Assembly: GCF_050948215.1 (NCBI RefSeq)
Contig: NC_135157.1
Span: 7,564,001-7,628,000, forward strand
Length of the DNA stretch: 64,000 nucleotides
From: Halictus rubicundus
Lineage: Eukaryota > Arthropoda > Insecta > Hymenoptera > Halictidae
Direction of reading: 5' to 3'
The translations under genes were made by a program, and so were the position numbers. Below, piece by piece: positions 48,701-60,700 of the stretch. The notes beneath the pieces were generated by a model. The model saw nothing but the letters and a program-made list of their open reading frames with translations, did no database searches and was not told the origin of the DNA. How positions within the stretch are numbered: position 1 is the stretch's first letter; every line of letters begins with the position of its first letter.

Positions 48701-49700
48701 TCGGTGCAGCCTCCCCCTCCCCCGGTAGGAAACCATTTTCCCGTCTTCGTTATTTTTGTTTCTCATATTATTGACGCTGCTCGCGTGCGCGCTCGGGTGA
48801 TCCGCTTCGATCGCAGTTTTTCAACTTCCCGGGCCCGATTTACTTTTAATTAGAAAGATGAAACGGTCCTTTGAGTTCCCGACGAAGCCCGCATGGACCG
48901 TCGACCGACCGTCTTTTAATTGTCTGTCCTCGGGTTTTCGGCTTCCGCGCAATTTATATTTACTTTGGAATTCGGAGATTGCGGAAGATAACTCGTCGAG
49001 CGTGCTCAAAGTAAATATATAATTCGCGAATACTCCGATCTGTCAATAAAGATAGGCAACAGTAATCTAAATGTGATACAGGATGTACGTTCGAATATTG
49101 TATGGAACAGATGAGTTCCGCTGGGAGAGCTGGAAACACAAATGTTTTCAATTTTTCCAATATTTTCCCGGCAAGGCCACTTTGCGATTTCAAACTGTTT
49201 TTACTTGTAGTGAATCGAATTTTAATATTTAACTTTCAGGACGTTGTACAAACATTTAAGAACGATGCTTTTAATACTCCTGTCTATTGTATCGTGCATA
49301 ACAGTTCACAGAGGAATCCGAAAACAAGTTATTTCGATGGGTTAAAGTTTGCGTTTTAAAAATCCCCGAATTAATCACCGTGAATCGAATCTTAGCTCCG
49401 CAGCCTTTTCGCGAGATAAATTACTCGGGTTTTTCACGGAACTGTCATTGACCCGAGTTAAAGAATCCTCAGAGGCTCGGGCGCGGAGCGATTTAAAAAG
49501 GCGAGCGAGGTTCGGTCCGTGCGAAGCTAAAGAGGCAATACACAAAGTTAGCATTGGTGGGACGAGGCGCAAACGGTACGGCGACGGGGACTGTATTAAT
49601 TTGTCGTCTCATTAATGCGGTTATGACGCGTTTAAAAGATCCGTCGGTCGGTTTCTTTGCCGGCCAGAAATTTCATTAGTCTTTTATCCGTGATGCGCAG

Positions 49701-49856
49701 TAATCTCCGAATGGAACAACACCGAGGACGAGGAGCCGAGGAACAAGAGCGGCATTGTATTGGCGACCGGCAGCCCCTATCAGAATAACGAGGGTCCACT
49801 GCAGAGAGACGAAGTAAAGGCCACTTTTAATAAGGAGGAAAACAACGATAATGCCC
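49701..49856 (+). CDS. Ddr: DDR exon: extracellular stalk
   Basis: The acceptor is GATGCGCAG ending at 49700 and the donor is GTAAGT at 49857. Two bases finish a Val codon, then 51 codons follow with one base carried (phase 1). The translation starts ISEWNNTEDEEPRNKSGIVL and continues ATGSPYQNNEG to EENNDNA. It is strongly acidic and polar with two N-glycosylation sequons (NNT, NKS) and no cysteine. This fits the flexible juxtamembrane stalk that separates DDR ectodomains from the membrane, which is poorly conserved between species. Its identity rests on position and on perfect phase continuity with both neighbours rather than on motif matches. The open frame from 49760 is the same frame entered late. 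Confidence 0.9.
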
Positions 49857-52158
49857 GTAAGTCTGCCCGCCTGGTTTCTGGTATTGTTGCATTGAAGGGT
49901 TCCCTTCGTAATTTTCCGCACGATTTCCACTCTCCTTTATCCCCCACCCCCATTCACCCTTCTCCCTTCGCCTTCCACCCCCTATTTTTCCCAGCCGACC
50001 TTTTTTGTGCCTCGATGCTGCACGAAAATTGAATGCCGATCACGAACAGTCCCTTTTTTTTGCTATCGCTTTTTTCCTTTTCCCCTACTCGCTTTCTCGT
50101 TTTTTTTTCGCGTTGTTTCTCCTCTGTTCACTTGTACATACAATGTTGATTGGGTACAATGGGGCTGAAAGGGAGCGTATAACGAGATTTTGAAAAAACA
50201 TTTGATTCCCGGCTGTATTATTGTCGGCCGTTTTTGATCGAAACGGCCCGGCGCGATTAATATCGAATGCTTTAATTACACTTTTCAGAATTTCCGTCTA
50301 CGCCGACAAAAATTCGGCCCACCATTCCATCCCGTTTTTTCGTTCCCATTGGTGCAGGATACACAGCAAGCTATATTTAGAAACGCTCTCGATCGTCTGA
50401 TATATTAATAAATTAATATCTTGAGCCGAGCTAATTTTGTAAATGCTTTTGTGAAATTCAAGCTAAAATCTCTATCGTACAACAGTACGAAACTCTCTCC
50501 ATGAAACCGATACGTTTAATTAGGTACAATGGTTCGATGAAATGCAATATTGACTGGATAAGTCGAATTTATTGATTCGTACGATTAAAATTGAATTTAA
50601 CGTTATTGCGATAGTATTCTTAAGCGTAAGATAATTCTCAAATATTGCGATAAGAAAATCTGTAATATGAAACGAAGTGTTTATTAGTTGTCTTTTAACG
50701 CGTTTTATTTTATGTGTAAATATCTGCTATCTCGAAACTAAAAATTTCCAGTGGCTCAGATAGATTTCAGTATTTTTAGTATATGGTTTGTAGTATTTTT
50801 ACGTTTCTTTTTCCGGTGGGACAATATACTATGGTTTCCGGTCATTCTCGAAAATTCCCGGTTCGCGATCAAATGGAAGACCGAGAATTCTATAAATCGA
50901 TAATGCCGTTCTTTTCTTTCAGCTCCGTCGAGGAGAAAGCAAAATCTAATTAATTTCCTTTCTTCTGGCTCTGTCCTCCGAAGAGCACTTCACTTTGAGC
51001 CGAAGTGTTACGAGGAGTACATCTAAAGTACTACTGACCAACGTTTCCGCGTCGTCGTATTGTCTGATAAACGATCTAATTGTTATCCAGCACACCTTCT
51101 TTGAATGATCCGTACGATATCCCGTTTAATCGACCGGTTTTATGACCGAGTTCCGTGGAACATGTTTCACTTTCTGTAATGCAAATAGACTGAATTTATT
51201 GAATTCTTCCGCTTTGTGTGCCAGCAGTCACGCCACTCGACCTTTTTCAAAGTTTCACGAAGACACCGTGCGTTGCAAAAGGTCTTGCTCTTTTTCTCCT
51301 TATTGCTGCTCGTTGCAAGTGTGTCACGAAGACACACGTCAAATATTGCATCCATAATTGCTGCGTGTCCGTGTATCGTTGGAACTATCAAGGGCTAATA
51401 TTCTTTTTTTACAGAAAGTATTCAATATACCTGCGAAGTAACTTAGAAAAATAGAGAAGCAAGAAAATGTATAAAAATGGGTAAAAACAACCACTTTATT
51501 GGAAAGCTATTTAAAGCTGATCAAAAATAAAAATAATCTTCAATTTGGAAAGAGTAGTAACAAGAAGCAATGCATTTATGCACTTTCTCGGGTGATGCTA
51601 TTATACCCCTGATTTCTAATTTTTTTCTAAGTTTCTAGAGCTAATAGAATGAATGCACTGATTGTTCATTATTATACATTTCTGTGGTCACACTTTATTT
51701 CTGCTTAAGAGAAAAATGCGGAAGCAATTTTGTCAAGTGACTTTTATCCACTCAGTCCGACTGTTCAGTTATAGTGTTTTCAAGGTTGGTGCTGCAAAAA
51801 AATTTAAAGTCTCCGCACTCGAGCGCACAGCTCGTTACATTTGGTTCGTCGCGTACGATATTCCGTTTTCTGAGCAATAGTCTTCAGTTCACAAGAAAAT
51901 CGAAGCAGGAATCGAGCAAGAAACTGAGCGTAACGTTGTCTACCCTGAAGTATATTCGCGTGAAGCGTTACGACACGCGTTCGAACAGAAACAGAATGAG
52001 CCTGGTCCATAGCAATCTCAAGTGAAGCGCGAAACAGCTCGAAATTGCTCGAAACTTTCTTTCGGGAAGGGAAACAGCAGCTACACCAATAAAACGACGC
52101 TCTTTCGAACGAGAAAGTAACTACAGCAGAACTTCCTGTATCCGAACTATTAGACGAA

Positions 52159-52187
52159 CATACAGTGGTCGACAGAAAGTGTTCACA
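52159..52187 (+). repeat. Possible Tc1-like terminal sequence
   Basis: ACATACAGTGGTCGACAGAA followed by AGTGTTCAC resembles the CAGTGGTC-A-A-C/G-A ends of Tc1-type transposons. No inverted partner or transposase remnant was found within a few hundred bases, so this is only a suggestion. Confidence 0.3.
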
Positions 52188-53645
52188 TACAAAAATAAAA
52201 TTTATGCAATTCAATTTCAATGGACAATTGGGGGTTCCAATTACAGAAATAATGATACTACTAAAAATCGTTAAAATTTTATCCTATAAAGACATAATAG
52301 AATAATCACTATACTGCAGGGTGCAGCAGCTACATAGACACTTATATCTTTTCTCAATAATTTTATCGAGTTGGAAAAAATGAAAAAGCATTTCCATATA
52401 TTCTAGATGTCTCTACATTCGATCTATTTATCTTTTCTGGTAAATACATAAAACTTGCAGCCTAATAATCACTGTTTAAACACACAGCATAATGTACGAT
52501 GAGTCTACGAGTCTCGTTCCTGAAAGTTTCTTTCGTGTTTTTTGAAAATTGCATTCAAGAAAATATTATAACTGCAAAGCAAACGAAACGACCGATGGCA
52601 ACGAACACGCTGAATTTCTTTTATTTAAATAGAGAGCAAGCAAACCGACGGCGTATGTACATGCTTCTTTAGATACAGATCAAGGAAACTGTTAATATTT
52701 AATCCTCATTCGTCCCTTGTGTCAGTTTGACACATTTTCCTCGTGCCACGTTGGGACGTTGCTACAGAAACAGCCCCGCGCGCCGTTTTATTATTTTTCA
52801 ACGACTCCGAAAAACTCCGTATTCCATTATCGATAAAAAAATTCGAAAACATTAGTTTTATTTTTTTACCATTTTCCACACCCGAACGTTAATAAAAAAT
52901 TTCTTGAGCGAGTATACAGAGAGAAAATTGAAAACGCGTTGTGTTTGATAACCGACAAACTGTGTGTATTAATTTATTGCGCTTGCAATATTGCGGAACA
53001 AACAAAGAAAACTAATATTTTGGATATAGCGGGAGGTGCTTTTTCATTTGATATAAAAATGTTTCATTTTTGTTTTTCTTGGACGCCCGATGGATCATCG
53101 ATGGTTCGATGGTTCCGATCGTCGAATAAAAGCATAGCCGGTCAATGGAGGTGATCGACGGTGATCCAATTATGACGAGCATGATGAACGCAATCATCAT
53201 TATCGCCCCGTCGTGCATTATGCGAGGCCTGCCTTCACGATAATATCCGCCGTGATAGGTGATGTACATTGGTGTATCCGGTGGTCGGGATGCTAGACGC
53301 TCGAGACGTGTATACGTGCGAGCCTCGGATCACGTACGATTGTTCATGGGGCCTCAAACGCACGTCCGAATTGAACCACGAGACCGTCGTTTCACTCTTC
53401 GTCACCTCTACTAATTGGATGCTATTAAGCACCGTTAGATGGGATTTCCCATGTAACTCGCGATCCGTAATAGAAAAATCGCCGGTAACACCTCTTACCA
53501 ACACCGGTCGCAACCGCTTCGATATTAGTTAGCTTATCTATTTGATCACTGAATTTGCGAGCTCGATTTTTAAGTGGAAACTGTAGGGAAACAAATTTTA
53601 GTCTTTGGCTGATTTAAAAGGGATTTGGGGACAATGAACTACTGA

Positions 53646-53863
53646 ATGTACACGGTGGACCATTTAAATGGGAACAATTTTGTATCTCGTTGTCATTCAA
53701 GGTCACTGAAGGTCAACTGCAGTAGAAAATAAATTGTCTCAAAGCTTTATTAGTAGGTATCATTCTATTTAAAATCGTATAATTTTACCCCGGGGACTTT
53801 TTCCATAAAATCATTAACAATAGAAATGTTTTAGTACTAATTTAAATGGTTCACCTTGTATAT
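53646..53863. mobile_element. Small inverted-repeat element
   Basis: GTACACGGTGGACCATTTAA at the left is matched by the inverted right end at 53841-53862, ATACAAGGTGAACCATTTAA, with three to four mismatches over about 22 bases. The enclosed 218 bases have no coding capacity. It lies about 200 bases upstream of the transmembrane exon. Confidence 0.6.
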
Positions 53864-54069
53864 TTGAAAATTGACATTTACATTATTGGCTACCAGTTTG
53901 GTTATCTTTGCTATGATTTCCAGTTTGGTAAACCTTTTCTATTACTTATTGAATCATCAGCCTCTGAACAATGCTGTCGATCACTTTTGAACAAATTAAA
54001 CAAAAGTCCCACAAGTAAATTAGTGCTGCATTGTTACCACTAAGTGTTGCTTATTCGTATTAGTTCCAG

Positions 54070-54239
54070 AGAAGAGCAAGGAGCCAGAAGCGCGGCAGTT
54101 CGTCGGTCTGGTGATCGGGATCCTAACGACAGTGATAGTGATGCTACTGGCGGCCATCATGTTCATTTTCTATAGAAACAGAAGACTCAAAGCGGCCCTT
54201 GCACCATCCACATTCTACGATCAACACGGTGATCTTAAG
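54070..54239 (+). CDS. Ddr: DDR exon: transmembrane helix and start of cytoplasmic region
   Basis: The acceptor is TTAGTTCCAG ending at 54069 and the donor is GTAAGA at 54240. Two bases finish a Gln codon, then 56 codons end in phase 0. A hydrophobic stretch of about 22 residues runs FVGLVIGILTTVIVMLLAAI to MFIFY, which is clearly a single-pass helix. It contains a G-x-x-x-G-like VIGIL segment. A basic stop-transfer RNRRLK and APSTFYDQHGDLK follow, marking the inner juxtamembrane region. DDR transmembrane helices are known to self-associate and DDRs are constitutive dimers. The exon lies within no long open frame of its own, so it would be missed by a simple frame search. The kinase domain should follow beyond this window. 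Confidence 0.93.
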
Positions 54240-54746
54240 GTAAGAGAAAATCATAAAAACGTCATTCGTCGAACGGCAATACTTTAAATATATCACAACA
54301 AACCTCCTGAAAATTATTTAAAAAATACTGCCTATACATGTCCTTGGTGGTAGTAAGTGTACAAACTTTTTAAACAATGCTTCGTGTATTCACTTAAAAT
54401 TGACTGCCACAGAAAATATTTCTCTATAATCAAAATCCAATTTTTGAAGTTCAATATTTTAAACAATTTCATTTTCCTTTAACCTTGTGTCATCAATCAA
54501 ATTTTGATAAAGCGTCGAAAAATTTTGACTTCACAATCAGCACGGTATACTCCCGTGACGCGAGTATAAATCAATGTGAAATTGTCCAAAGCGGTTTGTT
54601 CGTGAGTGACATTTTAAAGTACGAAATATAATTTAAGTACTAAGTGATAATTGACGGCAATACAGTGAAACAGGTGTCGGTTTCCAGTATACAATATATA
54701 GTAATGCATTAAGTTTTACGATATAATACATTGCTGTTATTAACCG

Positions 54747-54757
54747 TGTGTGTGTGT
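54747..54757. repeat. Short GT run
   Basis: Five to six GT units, a small dinucleotide repeat in AT-rich intron. Confidence 0.7.
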
Positions 54758-54853
54758 TTTATAAATTATTTTTCCTGTTTTTTATGGCTTTAGAAATATA
54801 ATCCAGTAACGCCACACATTTGATACTCCGTCATTTCGAAAGTTCCAAGCATA

Positions 54854-54877
54854 TTGGATTATCGAAATTCTACTATA
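54854..54877 (-). repeat. Isolated pogo-like terminal repeat
   Basis: On the minus strand this reads TATAGTAGAATTTCGATAAT followed by CCAA, close to the ends at 8914-8940 and 29688-29715. No partner end was identified. Confidence 0.4.
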
Positions 54878-56218
54878 TCATTTATAGGCACATACGCCTC
54901 CACTTCCGTGTCCATAAATTACTTGTGTTCAACTGAAATAATTTATCACCTACATTTATATGTCCATTACACACTGTTCAGAATAAAATTATTAATTGAA
55001 TGTGTCAAGTTCACATTTTTTAAACTATTTTACAGCCTGTGACTGGAACTATTATTTTATTTAATAACACTAAATCATTTATTACACACATTCCACATTC
55101 ATTAATAACTGAAAATCGTTTTTCTCTTTATCTCAGTCAGCCTCAAGAAGATTTTCTGTAATATTTGACGATCCGCGTCTGGAGCTCTTATTATTTTTAA
55201 TAATATTAGATTACAACGGTCACCGACGGCATCGTTAGGACACCGTCTTTATCCTTTCCTCTCCGTCTTAGCTGATTTAAAGCACTCGCCGTCCGCGCGA
55301 TTTAAACGAAATTGCAACATAAACATACGGAACCTAAATAAAAGGTGAACAAACAGTAGGGGTCGTAGAATTTTCCCCGGAATTCAATCAGCCGGTGGAA
55401 TCCATCGTTTAAAACTTTCGAATTACCTTCGTTGTTGAAGTTTACATTGCCCAGGGTCTCATTTAAAATCCTCTAGCCGGGTGCATTTATTTGAACCCAG
55501 TTCATCGTCAAATGCTTCATCTCCCGGCGATCTTCTCTCGACACGTCAGCGGTCGAAGAAATTACTATTATTATCATTACCAATTTATTATTCAAAATGT
55601 TCCCTCTGACATGGAAATATTAAAATTTATAATCGATACGACTTATTACAATTTCTATTTATTTCTTGTCCCTTGCAATTGATGCAGAGAATTTTTATGT
55701 TATATAAAAGCCCACAGTCCAATCATGAGGACTTTACAATTCAGTTCAAAATGATCCATTATTCTGCATAGAAAACACTCTTACAAAATCCTCTATCAAA
55801 ATGGAGAAATTCAACAAACTTATATTCCAACCTCTTATTCTGGTTATTATAAAATATTGCAGCAAAACAGGAATTTCTATAGATCCGTCTCCAGTCTGTT
55901 ACTCTAGTTCTTACAAAATGTTGCATCGAAGTGGGAAATTGTATAAGAATTCACGGTCCAATAAATAGTTTGAATGTTCTGTGGTCCCGGAGGAGAGGCT
56001 CGAGGAATGTCAGAAATTGTCAGCAACACTAGGCGCCTCGATTCGTAACAAGCGAAGGGCTCGCGGTCGGAAACTGAAGCGTTGAATGCCGTCTCGTTAC
56101 CGTTGTGGCTAATGCTTTAACACGACGCTGCCAATTTGGTAAATGACGACGATTTTGTTTCCCCCCACTCTCGCCAATGGGCCACGATTTTTCTCAGGCC
56201 CGAGACTCGATGGCGGCT

Positions 56219-56236
56219 GTCTCTCTCTCTCTCTTT
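56219..56236. repeat. CT microsatellite
   Basis: A short pure (CT)n run followed by TTTT, in a CpG-rich island. Confidence 0.8.
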
Positions 56237-57559
56237 TTCACCGGCAAAATTCGTTTAGTCCCTAATAAAGCCCCGAATCGATGGGACAGGCGCCACCTAT
56301 TTGCCCTCCAAGGCTTTTGAGTAATCATGGAAAACGTCTCAGCCGTGTTCGACACGGTGGCTTGGATGCTGGCCATGGAAGTCGAGGGCAGGATGGGAGC
56401 TGATCAAATATTTTTCCTCATACTGTTAAAGGACGAGTACGGAACCTCGAGGCCTCGATGGAACTGGGACATTCACTCGGAAATCATGAATTACAAGGTC
56501 CTATAATTCACGGAGAATTAAAATATCGGAATTATATGAATAGGAATAATAACGGAATTAAAAAATCACGATTTTAGGGGGAACGGCATTTGAATGTTCC
56601 GAGTTGTTTCAATTTTATGGTGACGTTATGTTAGATTGATGTTCGATTGGATACACGTGTATTTCACCTACACGTTGAAAACCACGATCTCTAGTTAATA
56701 CTGATATCAGCAAACTCTAATCGGTGAACACTTCCCCGGGAGCCCACGTCAATGATTCCAATAGAACCTCTAACTTGTCACAGGTTATGTAAGCTTGCTC
56801 AGATCATGCGAGGAATATTGTTGGACGAAAAAATGCCCGGCAAAGAAATGTTCACCGCGTCGTATTATCGTCCCGGTGTCGTCTAACTTTTATAACGTAA
56901 TCCCCTCGCGGCATCGGGTCAACAAATATTGAGGTGGCGAGTTGCTCGCGATATCCAGGCCGCAGAGAAACGGTACAAAGCGAAGTATTCGGTGTTCCGT
57001 TTCGTTTCGGAAAGTGGAATGTCTATCCTGCTCGTAAAGAGTCGGGCTCCGGGGCGGAATTATTAAAGTTTTATATTTGTTGTCATCCGAGAGCGGTGTC
57101 CGAGAGCCGTGTGCCGTTGACCACCGGCCGAAAAAGGCCACCCCAGTTCTCTCTGTACACGCGGCGTGGGCCTGGTAATGAGAGCCGCGTGCTTCAAGAC
57201 GAAAAATTAATTACCGCTGTTAGCGCGGCGGACAGCAGCAGCGTTGAAATGTGAGGCCGAGGAAAAGGGAAGCAGCAGCGCCGGAGCACAAAGGGAAAAA
57301 ATAAAGCGACGGACGCTGCCAAGGCATTCCGACATCCCCTTTGTATTGAACAAAAGAAACGAGATGCGATGGAGAACGTGGAAATATGTAAATGAACGGT
57401 CCCTAGGAAAATTGGTATTTAACGAAGCACGAGGCCGAAGGAAAAGCGGAGGCGCCACCAGTTCGAACCGGTCGCGAACTTTTCCGCGAGCCGGAATTCT
57501 TACAGGAAATTCAATAATGCGCGAAATTTGATTCCCGTTTAACGTGTAGCATCCACTAT

Positions 57560-57735
57560 CCAATTACAGTTTAAATAAATTTGTGTACCGTCCATGAATT
57601 TCGAAGGAAACAGCGCAGCTTAGAATAAATTCGAGCAGTCCTCTGATCCAATTATAATTTAAATAAATTTCTGAAGCTTTTACGGACGTCGAAAGAAACA
57701 GCGCAGCTTCGAATAAATTCGAGCAGGCCCTTGAT
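57560..57735 (+). repeat. Tandem duplication of an 88-base unit
   Basis: Unit one (57560-57647) and unit two (57648-57735) both start with a CCAATTA-x-A-x-TTTAAATAAATTT block. Both carry GAAACAGCGCAGCTT and GAATAAATTCGAGCAG, then CCTxTGAT or CCCTTGAT. They have diverged mainly in the middle. The period of 88 is exact across the shared blocks. Neither unit is coding. Confidence 0.85.
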
Positions 57736-60700
57736 TAGTACAATAAATTTTTCTATTGTTCCGGTTTGTATAATATTGCGAATTTGCATAAACATCCAGT
57801 CGAGCGCCTTCCATCGCGTTTCGTTTAATTAGGCGGGGACAGACTTACAAAAACAACGGGATAGTCAGACAAAAAAAAAAGGGCATGGGAGGGACCGCTG
57901 TAGGAATAGAATTTATGGTAATCACATATTTTGGTTTTCCTGCATATTGGTACACATGGGTAATTGTCCGTAATCATCGTCTGTCCGTTTACCCAGCAAA
58001 AGGTCGAAATGTCAGGTACGCATGGCTATTGTTCTATTCCTCCCTTAAAAAACCTTCTATAGGAAACATTGGTCCGTGTTTTTCGTTAATAACTCCTTAA
58101 CAGAGCCAAGGCGGACATTTTTGCACAGGAAAATGTCGCCACAAATAACCTCGGAAATCACCCATTTCACGGAGTTGATTAAATTTTTGGGGACATCCTT
58201 TATAATTGGGGAGAAATTAATTACTTTGGATAGCATTGGTATTTTAGCCTTTAAATGAGCCGACTGCAAAGAAATAAATATGAATTCAACGAAATATGGC
58301 AGTATTATAATAGAGGGCGAAGAGAGAATAAGAGAAACTGAATTAACGTTCGTGCCTTTATTTAATTTCTGATAATATTTATTCTATTAATGAAATATAA
58401 TGAAAAGCGCTCGAAGATAAAGGGCATGAAAATTGTCGATGTCCTGAACTCGTTGTAACTGGATTAATAATAAGCTAAACTTTGTTCCCGTCAATGGACA
58501 AGCGCCGAGACTTCGACCCTTCTCCGAAATGTACGGAAGACAGTAATTAACAGGTTGCTGAACGATGGGAAATAATGGGAACCAGACGGCGAAGCTCAAT
58601 TCGCCCCAGAAGCTTTCTCTTCAAACCTGTTTGTGCCAACGAGTTCAACTTAAGACAGGCGCAAAACAATTGTCCGACAGGAACGTGATGCCCGCTATAT
58701 TAAAACAAGCTATAAACATTAATTAAATTTCAACCGTTTGCATAACTGCACTAATTCTCGTTTCACTGCGCACTAATTCTAGTAATCACTCGGGAAAGCT
58801 ACAACCGTCGTTGTTATATTTTATTGCAAATATATTCACAAAGATATTTATGAGTTGTTGAAGCAATATTTAATCCCAAAAGCAAACACAGTTTAATATT
58901 TACTGCATAAAATAATCGAACTCCTGGAAATGTGTTTATCAAAACTGGTTTAAAACATCTGTTAATATAATATAGTGGTAGTATGATATTTTCAACAATT
59001 TTTAAAAGAAATTTGCACTTCGAAACGAACTGCGTTCATAAAATAAAAATTCTTTCACACAATTTTTCAGAGCAATTTTTAAACACACAGAAATTTAAAT
59101 TATTTTCCTAGAATTCGTGTTTGATTAAATATACAACTTTTCAAGATGTGTACAGTGGATGTTAATGGATCTTTTTATTAATCTTTCGGAAAGTTTTTTA
59201 AAAGCACGTACAAGCTAATTCATATTCCAATGAAATTCAAAGTAATTCAAATTAAATTTGTACTATTAGTCTTTGACGAAGTCAATTTTTCAATATAAAG
59301 TGAATGTCCAAGTGCTATCTCGACAATTATGAACTTCTAGCTAAGATTTTCTAAAAGTACAGGCATTCAAATTTAAGTTGAACATTTGGAAAACCTTTGA
59401 CTTTAGATACACAAATACTAATTGTCTTTTTACTGCTATTAATATTTTGCTGAGTGATTAGAAACTCTTCGTAGTCCAGAATTTCATAAAAAAAAGAAAG
59501 TTTATCTTTATTGTATGTCTATGTTTTCTTCTAAGTCTATATATCGACTACAAAAAAAATAAATAGAAATTTATTTCGTTTTAAAATAAATTAATAATAT
59601 AAATATTTATTAGACTGTTTAGAATCTTTATTACGAGTCTGACTCAATATTGTAGGGCAAAGGGTTAAATTTTTGGCTCCTAAACAGCTCCAATAACAAG
59701 AAGAGACCACAGGGGGGCATAATAAAAAGTAGTGAAAATTGATAAAGCAGTATAGATTAATTTTAAAAAATTCTCTCAATTATCATTCAGTGGTATCAAG
59801 CAATTATTTCAAATGGAAAAATGTGAATTATCGACCAAGTAACTTGGCACTAAAGTCCAAAAAGAACTCAAAAGATGGTTATTTCTTTAGCCTCTAAACA
59901 TCTCAAACAATAGAAAGAGTGCACGAGTACCCAGCGAGAGAAGCATTCTGTGAATCGAATGTTAGCTTCCGTAGGTCGCATTTATTACAAAGCACTCGGA
60001 CTAAAGAGAGCCTCTGCAAGAGGAAGTTTCAGGTTCGTCGTTCGCGTCCGAGGCTCGCGCCGTTGGAACCAATATAATTCCCGCCGAGTAAATTTTTACC
60101 AGCTGCGATCGGAACTGCACGGTGGATGGGCCGAGGGTTGGCACGCAATCGAGCTGACTCCACTTAATTAAAAGAGCCAGTCGCACGGGCGCATTGTCGG
60201 CGCGCGAAGACGTGCGTTATCTAGCTCGTTCACCCATCCGTAAGGAAGCCTGTGTACACACGTAGGCATCCTCCAGTGTAGCATCTAGTGTGCCAGGGTC
60301 CGCTCGCGCACGCCACCCTCTGCATTAGCCACCTGCTACTTGTCTCGTCCCGACACTCTAAAGCCGTCGAGTGTCACGATTTCCCTTTTTTCTTCGGCTG
60401 ACCCCGTTGCACTTCCTGCAGACTGGCAGCCAACCCTCGTTCGAGAGAGTTCACCCGGACATCGACCACTCGATAGGCTTACACTGCTCTCGAGACTATT
60501 TATCCGGAGACGGGATCGGTAGTGAGGGTCGCAATATGGATTGGATTTAGCATGAGGGTGCCAATGGCTATTGTCACGCTCAAACCCTCCGCACACTGTT
60601 CGAATTAAGAGGGTGTTCTGATCTTTCATGTTCTAAAAACCTGTTTGCACCTTCTCGAGATTTTTCATTTCTTTTGGTTTCGACTACAAATACATTTACG

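Larger units (their letters stand above)
45024..49700 (+). other. DDR intron (4.7 kb, phase 1)
   Basis: Donor GTAAGC and acceptor TGATGCGCAG ending at 49700. The flanking exons join to VIFES|VISEWNN through a shared Val codon. It alternates CpG-rich islands (about 45000-45560, 46000-46560, 47380-47860, 48200-48950, 49340-49690) with AT-rich DNA. An ACA microsatellite lies at 45046-45063 and a poly-A tract near 45139-45150. Two copies of the dispersed GCGGATCTTTATGCA-type motif occur at 47056 and 47231. No exon was recognised. Confidence 0.8.
49857..54069 (+). other. DDR intron (4.2 kb, phase 1)
   Basis: Donor GTAAGT and acceptor TTAGTTCCAG ending at 54069. The flanking exons join as NDNA|QKSKEPEA. 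It contains C- and T-rich tracts near 49920-50130, one miniature inverted-repeat element (53646-53863), a possible Tc1-like end at about 52159-52187 and otherwise AT-rich intron. No exon was recognised. Confidence 0.8.
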
